Virus record (IMG/VR): IMGVR_UViG_3300030406_000302
Coordinates: 1 to 20,348 of that record
Length of the DNA stretch: 20,348 nucleotides
Origin: a virus
Direction: 5' to 3' (one strand)
Numbering within the stretch: the stretch's first letter is position 1; every line of letters begins with the position of its first letter. The notes under the pieces are model-generated. The model ran no database searches, had not been told where the DNA came from, and saw only the letters and a list, made by a program, of their open reading frames with translations. A program made the translations under genes and the position numbers. Shown in pieces: positions 6,796 through 15,499 of this stretch.

Positions 6796-7383
6796 ATGGC
6801 AAGTACAGTAGCAAATTCAGCATTAGATATAGCATCAAGAGCCTTAGTTCTTATAGGAGCAGAACCAATAACATCTTTTGACTCAAGTTCAACTGAAGCT
6901 TTGGTGGCTACTAATATGTATGAAGATATAATAAGAGCATCTTTATCAATGGCTAGATGGAGATTTGCAACTGAACAAGCAGAATTAAATCAATTAACAG
7001 ATGTTCCTACTGGAAGATTTGATATAGCACATCAATTGCCAAGTGATCTTTTAGTTCTTCATGCAGTAACTGTTAATGATAATAGAATAGAATATTCATT
7101 GTATGGTGATAAGGTTTTTTCAAACTCTTCTTCACAAGATAAATTAATAGCTGACTTTACATTTAGAGCACAAGAGATTGATTTTCCTTCATATTTTACT
7201 GTGGCAGTAGAGTACTCTTTAGCTAGTATATTTGCTACTGCAATAGCAAGAGATGATGGTCTTATGACAATGATGGAAAGAAAAGCCAATACTTTAATGG
7301 CACAAGCAAGAAATCTTGATTCACAACAACAAACAACAAGAAAACTAACTACATCAAGGTTTATTACTGATAGGAGGTCATAG
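6796..7383 (+). CDS. Tail tubular protein A (adaptor), T7 gp11-like
   Basis: This 195-residue protein matches podovirus tail tubular protein A, the ring that attaches below the portal and links it to the nozzle. The N-terminus ALDIASRALVLIGAEPITSF and the following ALVATNMYEDIIRASLSMARWRFA are the recognisable family signature, with a LP-LH-V-Y beta region in the middle and a C-terminal helical part (ARDDGLMTMMERKANTLMAQ). Length is like T7 gp11 (196 aa). No Shine-Dalgarno lies at normal distance: the AGGAG is 27 bases upstream, beyond the hairpin described at 6764-6795. The stop TAG shares its last base with the GTG start of the nozzle gene. Confidence 0.92.
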   Translation: MASTVANSALDIASRALVLIGAEPITSFDSSSTEALVATNMYEDIIRASLSMARWRFATEQAELNQLTDVPTGRFDIAHQLPSDLLVLHAVTVNDNRIEYSLYGDKVFSNSSSQDKLIADFTFRAQEIDFPSYFTVAVEYSLASIFATAIARDDGLMTMMERKANTLMAQARNLDSQQQTTRKLTTSRFITDRRS

Positions 7384-9620
7384 TGGCTAGAGTAAGAGTG
7401 CCACAAAATAGCTTTCAGTTTGGAGAGATAAGTCCTTCTTTAACATCTAGAACAGATAGTCCAGTTTATACAAATGCCGCTGAAAGAGTTAGAAACTTTT
7501 TTATTAAAGGAGAAGGTGGTGTAACTAAGAGACCTGGGACAAAAAGATGGCATAACTTTGATAGTAGTCCATCTTTTAATTCTAATTTAAGACAGACACT
7601 TAGAATTGAACCATTTATATTTTCAGATGATGAAAAATATATTGTTGGCTTTAGTAATACACAAATAGATATATTTCAGATAAGTCCTTCAACTGGCAAT
7701 GTATCAAAGATACAGACTATTACTGGGCAGTCTTGGTTAGTAAATACAACATCAGCGCCATATCTTGAAGAAATTACATTTACTCAACAAGGTGATGTAA
7801 TGTTTATTGCTCATAATACATTTATGATAAGAAAGCTAGTAAGGACTGGATTGACTACATTTACTGTTGAGACATTTGCTTTTCAACAATCAATAGATGA
7901 TTTACATATATTTCAACCTTATTATCCATTTCAAGCATTGGGAGTTACTTTAAGTGCAAGTCATACCTCTGGAAATGGAAGAACCTTAACTGCATCATCA
8001 GCTTATTTTACATCAGATCATGTTGGTGTTTATTTGAAAATTGGTAAAACAGAAGCTTTGATTACTGGCTTTACAAGTTCAACTGTAGTTACTGCTAATA
8101 TTCTAGGTACATTAAGACAACAATTAGATACAGATGCTTTTCAGACATTTGAAGGAAGTAATAAGGTATTAGTAACTCATGCTCTGCATGGTCTTGGTGT
8201 TGGGGCAAGTATTACTATTGATAGAGCAGGAGCAATAGGCGGAATAGCTATTGGTAATCTTAATGGATCAAGAACAATATCTGCAGTTATTGATGAAAAC
8301 ACATATGAGATTACTGCAGGAGCAAGTGCAACTGCTAGTGCATTAGGTGGTGGAAGACCAAGAATTGAGACTGGAGCGGCAACTACTGAGTGGCAAGAAC
8401 AAAGTTACTCTGCACTTCGTGGGTTTCCTGCGGCAGTTACATTTCATCAAAATAGATTATGGTTTGGTGGGACACTGGCTCAGCCTGATGGTATTTGGGG
8501 ATCAAAAACTGGTGAGTTTTTTAATTTTGATGTTGGTGATGCAAGCGATAATGATGCATTAGATTTAACTGCAAATGTTGGCGAAATATTTTCAATCAGG
8601 CATTTAGTGTCAAATAGAGATTTGCAGGTGTTTACAAGTGGCTCAGAGTTATTTGTACAAGCCCCGACTGACAAACCTGTTACACCTGCAAATGCCACAA
8701 TAAGAAGACAAACACCTTTTGGCTCTAGTTTTGTAAAGCCTACAGTATTTGATGGTGCAACTTTATTTATACAGAAAACTGGTAGTGCATTGAGAGAGTT
8801 TTTATTTACAGATGCAGAAGCATCTTATACGTCTGTGGCTGTATCTTCTCTTGCTCCTCATTTGATACTCGATCCAGTTCAACAAACATCAATCAAAGGT
8901 GCATTGAATAGATCAGAGTCATATGCTTTTCTTTTAAATAATGATGGAACTATAGCTGTATTTTATTCTATTCGAGGTGATAAAAAAGCAGGATGGAGTC
9001 TATGGGACACTCAAGGTAAATGGCATAGTATATGTTCAGTACATGAAAGATTATTTGTTGTTGCCTCAAGAGATGATGGATCAGGATCAACAAAATTATT
9101 TTTTGAAGAGTTTCAAGTTGATATGCCTATGGATTTTTGTGACAGTTTTTCTGGAAGTAGCAGTGTATTTTCTAGTTTAGGATCACATTTTTCAAATAAT
9201 GCAGTTGTGAAAGCTACATCAGGCAATAACTTTCTTGGTGAATTTACTATATCAGGAGCACAAATAGATGCTTCAAATACCATTACTGGAGCATCACAAG
9301 CTTTTATTGGTTATGCATTTACCCCTGAGATAAAATCTTTACCCGTTGATGCTCAGGTTGTTGGAGGTCCTTTAACTGGTGAGCCAAGAAAAGTAACAAG
9401 AGTAACACTAGATTTAGTATCTACATTATCTGTTTCTGTAAATTCTACTGATTTAATTATAAGAAATGTAACAGATGACATGAGTACAGAAAGAACTGCA
9501 GTAACTGGTAAAGAAGAGTTTCGTCTATTGGGATATGCAAGAGACCCAAGGGTTACTGTCTCTCAGTCATTCCCATTTGATTTACAAGTAAATGGTATGG
9601 TTATGGAGGTTGCGTTTTGA
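7383..9620 (+). CDS. Tail tubular protein B (nozzle), T7 gp12-like
   Basis: This 745-residue protein is the tail nozzle, which closes the DNA channel below the adaptor. The N-terminus (NSFQFGEISPSLTSRTDSPV, then RVRNFFIKGEGGVTKRPGTK) is the characteristic start of this family, and the body is beta-rich, as expected for the nozzle's propeller. WQEQSYSALRGFPAAVTFHQ with NRLWFGGT, around residues 338-366, is also typical. T7 gp12 is about 794 aa, so the length is normal. The start is GTG, overlapping the preceding TAG by one base, with a strong AGGAGG at 7372-7377. The end overlaps the next gene's TTG start (TTGA). Confidence 0.94.
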   Translation: MARVRVPQNSFQFGEISPSLTSRTDSPVYTNAAERVRNFFIKGEGGVTKRPGTKRWHNFDSSPSFNSNLRQTLRIEPFIFSDDEKYIVGFSNTQIDIFQISPSTGNVSKIQTITGQSWLVNTTSAPYLEEITFTQQGDVMFIAHNTFMIRKLVRTGLTTFTVETFAFQQSIDDLHIFQPYYPFQALGVTLSASHTSGNGRTLTASSAYFTSDHVGVYLKIGKTEALITGFTSSTVVTANILGTLRQQLDTDAFQTFEGSNKVLVTHALHGLGVGASITIDRAGAIGGIAIGNLNGSRTISAVIDENTYEITAGASATASALGGGRPRIETGAATTEWQEQSYSALRGFPAAVTFHQNRLWFGGTLAQPDGIWGSKTGEFFNFDVGDASDNDALDLTANVGEIFSIRHLVSNRDLQVFTSGSELFVQAPTDKPVTPANATIRRQTPFGSSFVKPTVFDGATLFIQKTGSALREFLFTDAEASYTSVAVSSLAPHLILDPVQQTSIKGALNRSESYAFLLNNDGTIAVFYSIRGDKKAGWSLWDTQGKWHSICSVHERLFVVASRDDGSGSTKLFFEEFQVDMPMDFCDSFSGSSSVFSSLGSHFSNNAVVKATSGNNFLGEFTISGAQIDASNTITGASQAFIGYAFTPEIKSLPVDAQVVGGPLTGEPRKVTRVTLDLVSTLSVSVNSTDLIIRNVTDDMSTERTAVTGKEEFRLLGYARDPRVTVSQSFPFDLQVNGMVMEVAF

Positions 9621-10111
9621 GTTTAATGATTGCGTCAGCAGTTATTTCTGCATTTGGAACTATACAAGCAGGTAAAGCTGCAAAGGCTGAGGCTCGTATG
9701 CAAAGGATGCAGATAGAAGAGCAAAAAAAAGATGCCGAGTTGATTGCATTGCAACAAGGTAATGCAAGGCGAAGAAACTTGCAGGATTTTCTAAATATAA
9801 ATCAATCACTTACTGGTGTTACTGGAAGAGATACAAGTGATAGATCATTAAAAGCTTTACAAGAAAGAGCAAGAAAAGAAGCAGATACTACAGAAGATAG
9901 AGCAAGACTGCAGTTTTTAACTGAACAAAGACAAAGAGATTTGGGTATAGCAGTTGCAAATATGAGAGGCAGAAACGCAATGAATGCATCATTGATAAGT
10001 GCAACATCTAGTCTTTTAATGGCAGGACATAAAGCATCTTCAGTAACTCCTAAATCTACTGGGTATCAGTCACCAGTTTATACAAGTGCAGACTTCAGAG
10101 GTTTTAGATAA
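9617..10111 (+). CDS. Ejection (internal virion) protein, T7 gp14-like
   Basis: This 164-residue protein starts with a hydrophobic segment (MSLMIASAVISAFGTIQAGK) followed by a long Arg/Gln/Glu-rich helical region (AKAEARMQRMQIEEQKKDAE, then QQGNARRRNLQDFLN). A second Ala/Arg helix lies near TEQRQRDLGIAVANMRGRNA. This layout is that of the smallest T7-type ejection protein (gp14, 196 aa), which is released into the outer membrane during infection. The start is TTG within the TTGA overlap with the nozzle stop, supported by GGAGG at 9605-9609 with seven bases of spacing. The ATG at 9626 is a possible but poorer alternative. It is the first of three ejection genes joined by overlaps. Confidence 0.85.
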   Translation: MSLMIASAVISAFGTIQAGKAAKAEARMQRMQIEEQKKDAELIALQQGNARRRNLQDFLNINQSLTGVTGRDTSDRSLKALQERARKEADTTEDRARLQFLTEQRQRDLGIAVANMRGRNAMNASLISATSSLLMAGHKASSVTPKSTGYQSPVYTSADFRGFR

Positions 10112-12156
10112 TGGCAGAATTTCTAACACCAAAACGTAATTCATTTATTAACAGAACTGTAGGTGTTGTATCTACAAATACTGGTGCTGCTCAAGTTGGA
10201 AGAGCCATAGAACAAGCAGGTGCTAGAGCAACACAAATGTTTTATGAAGAAGCAGTTAAAGAACAAAAGAAAGTTGGTGTTGAGACTGTAAGAAAGATGC
10301 CTTCTGTTATGACTCGTAACGATCAAGGTGAGTTAGAGTTTGAAACATTACCAGAAAACTTAAGTGATGTAGCAAGAGAAACTGCAACACCATATCTTTT
10401 CAAACGATATGCAAACCAATTAGACAGACAAACAAGTGAACATATTGGTAAATTATCAGTTGAAACAAAAGATTATGATGAATTTAATAGTAAAGTAAAA
10501 AGCTATTTAGAAGCCACAGAAAAACAGTTAAGTGCTGATAATGTAGGAAGAGACCTAATAGGTATGTTTCGTGACTCAGCAAGCAAATTATCGGCACAGT
10601 ATGGCATTAAAAAGTATCAAGCACAGATCAAAGAAGAAGAAGCTAATGCTATAGAAGATTCTCTATATCTTGTTGATCGATTTACAAATGATATGGCTAT
10701 GTTTGTTCGTGAAGGTTTAAATGATAGTGCCTCTATAAATAAACAAGAAGCATTAAATGAACTTGAATTATTGAGAGGAAGAATACCAAAACGTACTTTT
10801 GATGCTTATAAAGCAAGATTAGTTGTTGCAGAAAAAACTGGTATTATTACTAGAACAACAAGAGGTATGTCTTCATTAGAACTTAATCAAGTTGAAAGAG
10901 CTATAAGAGATAAAACATTTGAGGGATTACCAAAAGATTTAAAAGAAAAATTAAATAAAGCAGGCATAGATAATGCTTATTTTAGAGATATGTCTGAAGC
11001 AAATATAAGTGAAGTGCAAACAGATATTGCAGCTAGGGCAAGCAATCAAGCAACTATTGAAACTGCACTAGCAAAAGATACTGCTGATACTGTAAGTAAC
11101 AGTCTTGCTTTAAGTGGTGTTGCATCAAATACAGTAAAATCAAGAGAAAGTTTTAGTAGTGCATTTCCAGAATACGCTAATCCAGTTAGTTGGGCAATCA
11201 ATCCATCACTTATAAACAATAAGAAGGAATTGAATAAGTTAAGAGTATCTAACATTATGCCACAAACATTAGTTGATGGTTTAAAGTTAGTTGAAACATC
11301 AACTACCATGAATCCAAATCATGTTATGTTACTAAATAACTACAGAAAACAATTTCAATATGTTGATGGAAAATCAAAGGCAATGCCTATAAGTAATGAG
11401 TTGCTTGCAAAGTATGAGGTCTTTGATCGTTTTCTGCAGTTTTATGGTGTTGATAATGCAGAGCAAGCCTACAACATGGCATTTGGTGAAGCCCCAGGAG
11501 ACAATCAAGCAAGAGATTTTGAGATACAAAGAAAGTTAGGTGGCAATACAAAAGCCAGTGCTGATGGTTTAATAAATGCAAAGATTATGAAATTAGCACA
11601 AGATAATGATTTTGCATCAGAATCTATACCATTATTAAAAACTTTGGCATTTGGAATATTAGGAAATAGAAATGTTTCTTCTGATATGGCAGATGAAATA
11701 ATAACAAATCTTTATTCTCAAATGTTTGTTCAAAGTAATTTTACATTCTCACACCTTACTGGACCAAAGGTAGACTCAAGATTTGCACCTGAGAAATATT
11801 TAAAAGGTGATAAATTAAATGAGTTTGTTACTGGTGCAGATGCAAAGCTTTCAATGTCAGGTAGTAAATTAAAACTAGGAGAAAATGCTTTTCTTCTTCC
11901 TGATCCTAAGAGTGGTGATAATGGGGCATTGTATTATGCAGTCAATGATGCAGGTGTTCTTATATTAGATAAGAATAATCAACCTATACAATTTAGAACA
12001 AACAATATTTTAAAGAGTGTTTTACAAAGCCGATTGCGATTACAACAAAAAATTGATAGAGCAACCAAAACGCAGATACAAAAAGAAAACCCAGTTCTTG
12101 ATAAAGATAGTAAATTACCACCTAGTTTTGGTGTAGACATAAAGAAACAAATGTAA
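10111..12156 (+). CDS. Ejection (internal virion) protein, T7 gp15-like
   Basis: This 681-residue, mostly helical, charged protein occupies the position of T7 gp15 (747 aa), one of the core proteins ejected to form the periplasmic channel. The N-terminus NRTVGVVSTNTGAAQVGRAI followed by ARATQMFYEEAVKEQKK is common in marine podovirus members of this class. The rest is low in recognisable motifs, as usual for the family. No enzyme domain or membrane segment is evident. TAATG overlaps join it to its neighbours on both sides, and AGAGG at 10097-10101 may serve as its ribosome binding site. Assignment rests mainly on order, size and N-terminal pattern. Confidence 0.85.
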   Translation: MAEFLTPKRNSFINRTVGVVSTNTGAAQVGRAIEQAGARATQMFYEEAVKEQKKVGVETVRKMPSVMTRNDQGELEFETLPENLSDVARETATPYLFKRYANQLDRQTSEHIGKLSVETKDYDEFNSKVKSYLEATEKQLSADNVGRDLIGMFRDSASKLSAQYGIKKYQAQIKEEEANAIEDSLYLVDRFTNDMAMFVREGLNDSASINKQEALNELELLRGRIPKRTFDAYKARLVVAEKTGIITRTTRGMSSLELNQVERAIRDKTFEGLPKDLKEKLNKAGIDNAYFRDMSEANISEVQTDIAARASNQATIETALAKDTADTVSNSLALSGVASNTVKSRESFSSAFPEYANPVSWAINPSLINNKKELNKLRVSNIMPQTLVDGLKLVETSTTMNPNHVMLLNNYRKQFQYVDGKSKAMPISNELLAKYEVFDRFLQFYGVDNAEQAYNMAFGEAPGDNQARDFEIQRKLGGNTKASADGLINAKIMKLAQDNDFASESIPLLKTLAFGILGNRNVSSDMADEIITNLYSQMFVQSNFTFSHLTGPKVDSRFAPEKYLKGDKLNEFVTGADAKLSMSGSKLKLGENAFLLPDPKSGDNGALYYAVNDAGVLILDKNNQPIQFRTNNILKSVLQSRLRLQQKIDRATKTQIQKENPVLDKDSKLPPSFGVDIKKQM

Positions 12157-15100
12157 TGGCAGAACTGAATCCAAGATTTGGTAAACAAACTATTGTAGGT
12201 GTACCACTTACTAATTATTCGCAAACAGCCAAAGCTGATCCTACATTTGGTGAAAACTTCTTAGCACAACTAGGATATACATATGCACCTTTATATGGGG
12301 CAGTAGAAGAAGAGTTACGTTTTGGTAATTTAAAACGTAAAAAGATGGCTTTTGAACTTGAAGAGTTATCAGGATATGAAGATCATATAGACTATCTTGT
12401 TCGTGCCAAAAACAATGAGCATCTTGAATATCTCAAAGCACAGATAGATGAAAACAGAAAACGTAGAGATATTATAGGTAGATCAAACTGGTATGCTCCA
12501 TCATCTTTGATTGCAGGTATTGTTGATCCTTTAAATATTACATTTGCATTACCAGTATTTGGACAACTTGGAATGTTAGTAAGAGGTGGTATGACTCTTG
12601 GTCAGGCGGCAAAAGCAGGTTTAAAAGGTGGTGCTGTATATGCAGGGGCAAGCGAAGGTATTCGTGCACCATTTGATGAACTCAATACTTTTGGTGAATC
12701 ATCTGTCAATGCCATATCAGCTATAGGTTTGGGTACTGCTATTGGTGTTGCACCAAATGCATTTAGAGCTTTGATGCCAAAATTTAACAAGACAAGTGAA
12801 AACCTTCAAGCTATGGCTCAAGGAGAAAAAAGAGTTGATGTAGAAAACTTAGGTAAAGAAATCAAAGATGGTGAAGTATCAGAAGATTTAGTTAAGACAT
12901 TCTATACTAAATACCTTATGCATCTTGTTCCAAGTGCAGGAAAACGTATTGCCAAAAATGGCACCCAACTTATGAAAAACTACTATGAACGTATAAATGG
13001 TCATGCAGTTTTAGCAAAAGAAAAAGACTTGATGGGTGTTGGTAGTAATCAAAGTATATTACAAAGAGAAGCTTACTATAATGTAGATGCTAACAAGTTT
13101 GTTAATGATTTCCAAGAGTTTTATACAAGAGCAATTACTGGTGATCCAAATAGAAAAGCACCTTCACAATTTATGGATTTTAATATTGACTCTGCAAAAG
13201 CTAGAATAGGTCAAACATTTGGTGGTGAGACACCTACATTTCAGCAGTTTTTTGATGATGCATTTAAGAAATATATTTTATCTAAAGACCCAAAAAATCA
13301 AAGGCTACTTGGTGAATTAACTGATGATGAAAAAATTATGCATACAAAGTTCAAAGAGTATTTTGACAAATATAAAGAAGATGCTCAATATGTTGGATTA
13401 TTAAAAGATGATGCATCATTACAAAGAGAAATAAAAATATTAAAAAAGACTTTAGATGATCTTGATTCAAGAACAAAGTATTTACAAGGATTAGATGATG
13501 CAAAAGGTCTTACTCAAAAACAAAGAGCAGAACTTATTGGGCAAGATGCAAAGGTATTTGAGTACACAAAAAAGTTAAGATGGGCTGAAGATACATTAGA
13601 AATGGGTATATATAACAAGTTTATTGCACCTATTTATTATAATAAAAAATTATTAAAAGAAAGCGCTGAAGCTAGAGAAGGTCTTACTAAAATATTTGAA
13701 AGACATCTTACTCGCAATCCTGCTCGTGTGTGGGATGATGAAGCACAACAATATACTCAAAGATTAGTACAGAATCCAAGACAGTTTGCTAAAGAAACAG
13801 TTGCATCAATATTAGAGGAAAATGCAGATAGTATAGAAAACTTTACAAACAAACCTGGGAGTGGAAAACATCTTAAACACAGAGTTTTGAATATACCTGA
13901 GTATGAAATAATAGATTATATAATTACAGGACCAGAGGTAATGTATAGTTATGCAAACCGAATGGGTAAACGTATTGAGTGGGCAAGAAACTTTGGTGAT
14001 AAAAATATAGATGATGTCTTAAATGAAATCGAAGTTGATATGAGAAACAAAAACTTTGATGAAAAAAAGATAGCTTCATTAAAAAGGGATTTTTCAGAAG
14101 AAATAAGAAGAGCAACGGGTAATATAATAGAAGACCCTGATACCCTTAATAATCAAACTGCACAGATACTAAGAACTATATCAGGCACTACATTTTTACA
14201 TGGTGCAGGATTAGCAGCAGTTGGTGACTTAGGTGTTACTGTTATTGAAAGAGGATTTAAAAAGATAGGTGTTCCTTTTTTTAATGCTGCAGATCGTAAA
14301 GCTTTTTTCAAAAATGCAAAAAACTCTAACTATATGATTGATAATATTGATCTTGCAAAAGCATTGATACAAAAACGTATGATTGAAGATAGTGTAAAAC
14401 GTATTCAACCATCAGGAACAGAAAGAGTTCTTAACCTAGTAAATCAAACATTTTATAACGTACCAATAGTAGGTAACAATTTAGGTGTGTTAACTAAATA
14501 TATGAAGATGATGGATGGTGGTTTTAGGCAATCAGAACTTATTGATATGGCAGTAAAAATTAAGAACAATACTGCTACTAATTTTGATGTACAATTTATG
14601 AGTCGATATGGATATAGCATTGATGATGCAAAGATATTAGCTGATATGCCTTGGGAAAAAGGCGATCATATGTATTATGCTAATACAACTCAGTGGTCAC
14701 AAAAAACTGCACAAGATAGAGAAGTTTACAGACGATTTCAAACTGCATTAGATACTGGTGTTAGTAATGTTATTCTTCATGCTACCTCTTTTGATAAACC
14801 AATGCTTGTTAATGGTGTGTTTTATATGAGACATAGACCATGGATGAAGAGTGTAAAAAATCCTTTTACTGGCGCTGAGTTTTTTCCAATAGATAAAAGA
14901 GCATCTACTAAAAATATAGGAATGGTAAGATTTGAAAATCAGTTATTAGGTTTACCATTTCAGTTTATGAACTTTGGTATGGGTGCATTTACTAGAATTA
15001 CTGGTGGTATGTTTGATGTTGCAAGAAGACATAGACTTGCAGGTGCAATGGCTATGATGTTTTTAGGATATTCTGTATTAAATATACGAAATAGAAATAG

Positions 15101-15455
15101 ATCATACTTTTTTGAAAAAGAACCTACAGATTTATTAGCTAGAACAATCGATCAATCAGGACTTTTAGGTGTATATTCAGATATTTTTTATATGTCATTA
15201 CATGGAATGATGGGATCAGGCATTATGAATGACTCAGAATACCTAAGAGGTAAGTATAAACCAGATGCAATAGATGCTTTGGTTGAGCCATTTGGTGCAT
15301 CAGTAGGACAAATGGTTGATTTTGGAAGAGTTGTTTATGATTACATGAATGGCAATGATAATGAAGCCTCAAGAAGACTTGCTAGAAATATACCATGGAT
15401 TCAACTTTATGGTATGAATGATGATTTCAAAGATTTACTAAGATCACGCAATTAG
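12156..15455 (+). CDS. Large ejection (internal virion) protein, T7 gp16-like, no transglycosylase domain seen
   Basis: This 1099-residue protein occupies the T7 gp16 position, where it would form the core stack and, after ejection, the channel across the envelope. It has Gly/Ala-rich hydrophobic stretches at about 117-165 and 183-206, a central charged helical region, then TFLHGAGLAAVGDLGVTVIE, and near residues 960-980 a hydrophobic AGAMAMMFLGYSVL. These resemble the membrane-active parts of other gp16-type proteins. T7 gp16 (1318 aa) starts with a lytic transglycosylase domain, and I see no such domain here, consistent with the shorter length. The start overlaps the upstream TAA (TAATG). 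The stop TAG overlaps candidate promoter copy 3. Confidence 0.88.
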   Translation: MAELNPRFGKQTIVGVPLTNYSQTAKADPTFGENFLAQLGYTYAPLYGAVEEELRFGNLKRKKMAFELEELSGYEDHIDYLVRAKNNEHLEYLKAQIDENRKRRDIIGRSNWYAPSSLIAGIVDPLNITFALPVFGQLGMLVRGGMTLGQAAKAGLKGGAVYAGASEGIRAPFDELNTFGESSVNAISAIGLGTAIGVAPNAFRALMPKFNKTSENLQAMAQGEKRVDVENLGKEIKDGEVSEDLVKTFYTKYLMHLVPSAGKRIAKNGTQLMKNYYERINGHAVLAKEKDLMGVGSNQSILQREAYYNVDANKFVNDFQEFYTRAITGDPNRKAPSQFMDFNIDSAKARIGQTFGGETPTFQQFFDDAFKKYILSKDPKNQRLLGELTDDEKIMHTKFKEYFDKYKEDAQYVGLLKDDASLQREIKILKKTLDDLDSRTKYLQGLDDAKGLTQKQRAELIGQDAKVFEYTKKLRWAEDTLEMGIYNKFIAPIYYNKKLLKESAEAREGLTKIFERHLTRNPARVWDDEAQQYTQRLVQNPRQFAKETVASILEENADSIENFTNKPGSGKHLKHRVLNIPEYEIIDYIITGPEVMYSYANRMGKRIEWARNFGDKNIDDVLNEIEVDMRNKNFDEKKIASLKRDFSEEIRRATGNIIEDPDTLNNQTAQILRTISGTTFLHGAGLAAVGDLGVTVIERGFKKIGVPFFNAADRKAFFKNAKNSNYMIDNIDLAKALIQKRMIEDSVKRIQPSGTERVLNLVNQTFYNVPIVGNNLGVLTKYMKMMDGGFRQSELIDMAVKIKNNTATNFDVQFMSRYGYSIDDAKILADMPWEKGDHMYYANTTQWSQKTAQDREVYRRFQTALDTGVSNVILHATSFDKPMLVNGVFYMRHRPWMKSVKNPFTGAEFFPIDKRASTKNIGMVRFENQLLGLPFQFMNFGMGAFTRITGGMFDVARRHRLAGAMAMMFLGYSVLNIRNRNRSYFFEKEPTDLLARTIDQSGLLGVYSDIFYMSLHGMMGSGIMNDSEYLRGKYKPDAIDALVEPFGASVGQMVDFGRVVYDYMNGNDNEASRRLARNIPWIQLYGMNDDFKDLLRSRN

Positions 15456-15480
15456 ATTTGTGCGTTTTAGAAAAGATTCT
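15455..15480 (+). promoter_or_regulatory. Candidate late promoter, copy 3 (GATTTGTGCGTT)
   Basis: The exact word GATTTGTGCGTT lies at 15455-15466, overlapping the stop codon of the last ejection gene and 33 bases before the fibre ATG. As at copy 1, the G of the word is part of the upstream stop codon. Downstream positions follow the same partial consensus as copies 1 and 2. It begins the only gap (44 bases) between the ejection genes and the fibre genes, as expected for a promoter of the fibre unit. Confidence 0.5.
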
Positions 15481-15499
15481 TCCACTGTAAAGTCCTATT

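Noticed and set aside
9609-9620. GTTGCGTTTTGA at the nozzle stop, looking like part of the GATTTGTGCGTT motif
   Set aside because: Only the TGCGTT core matches. The upstream GATTTG is absent and the sequence is explained by the coding end of the nozzle gene.
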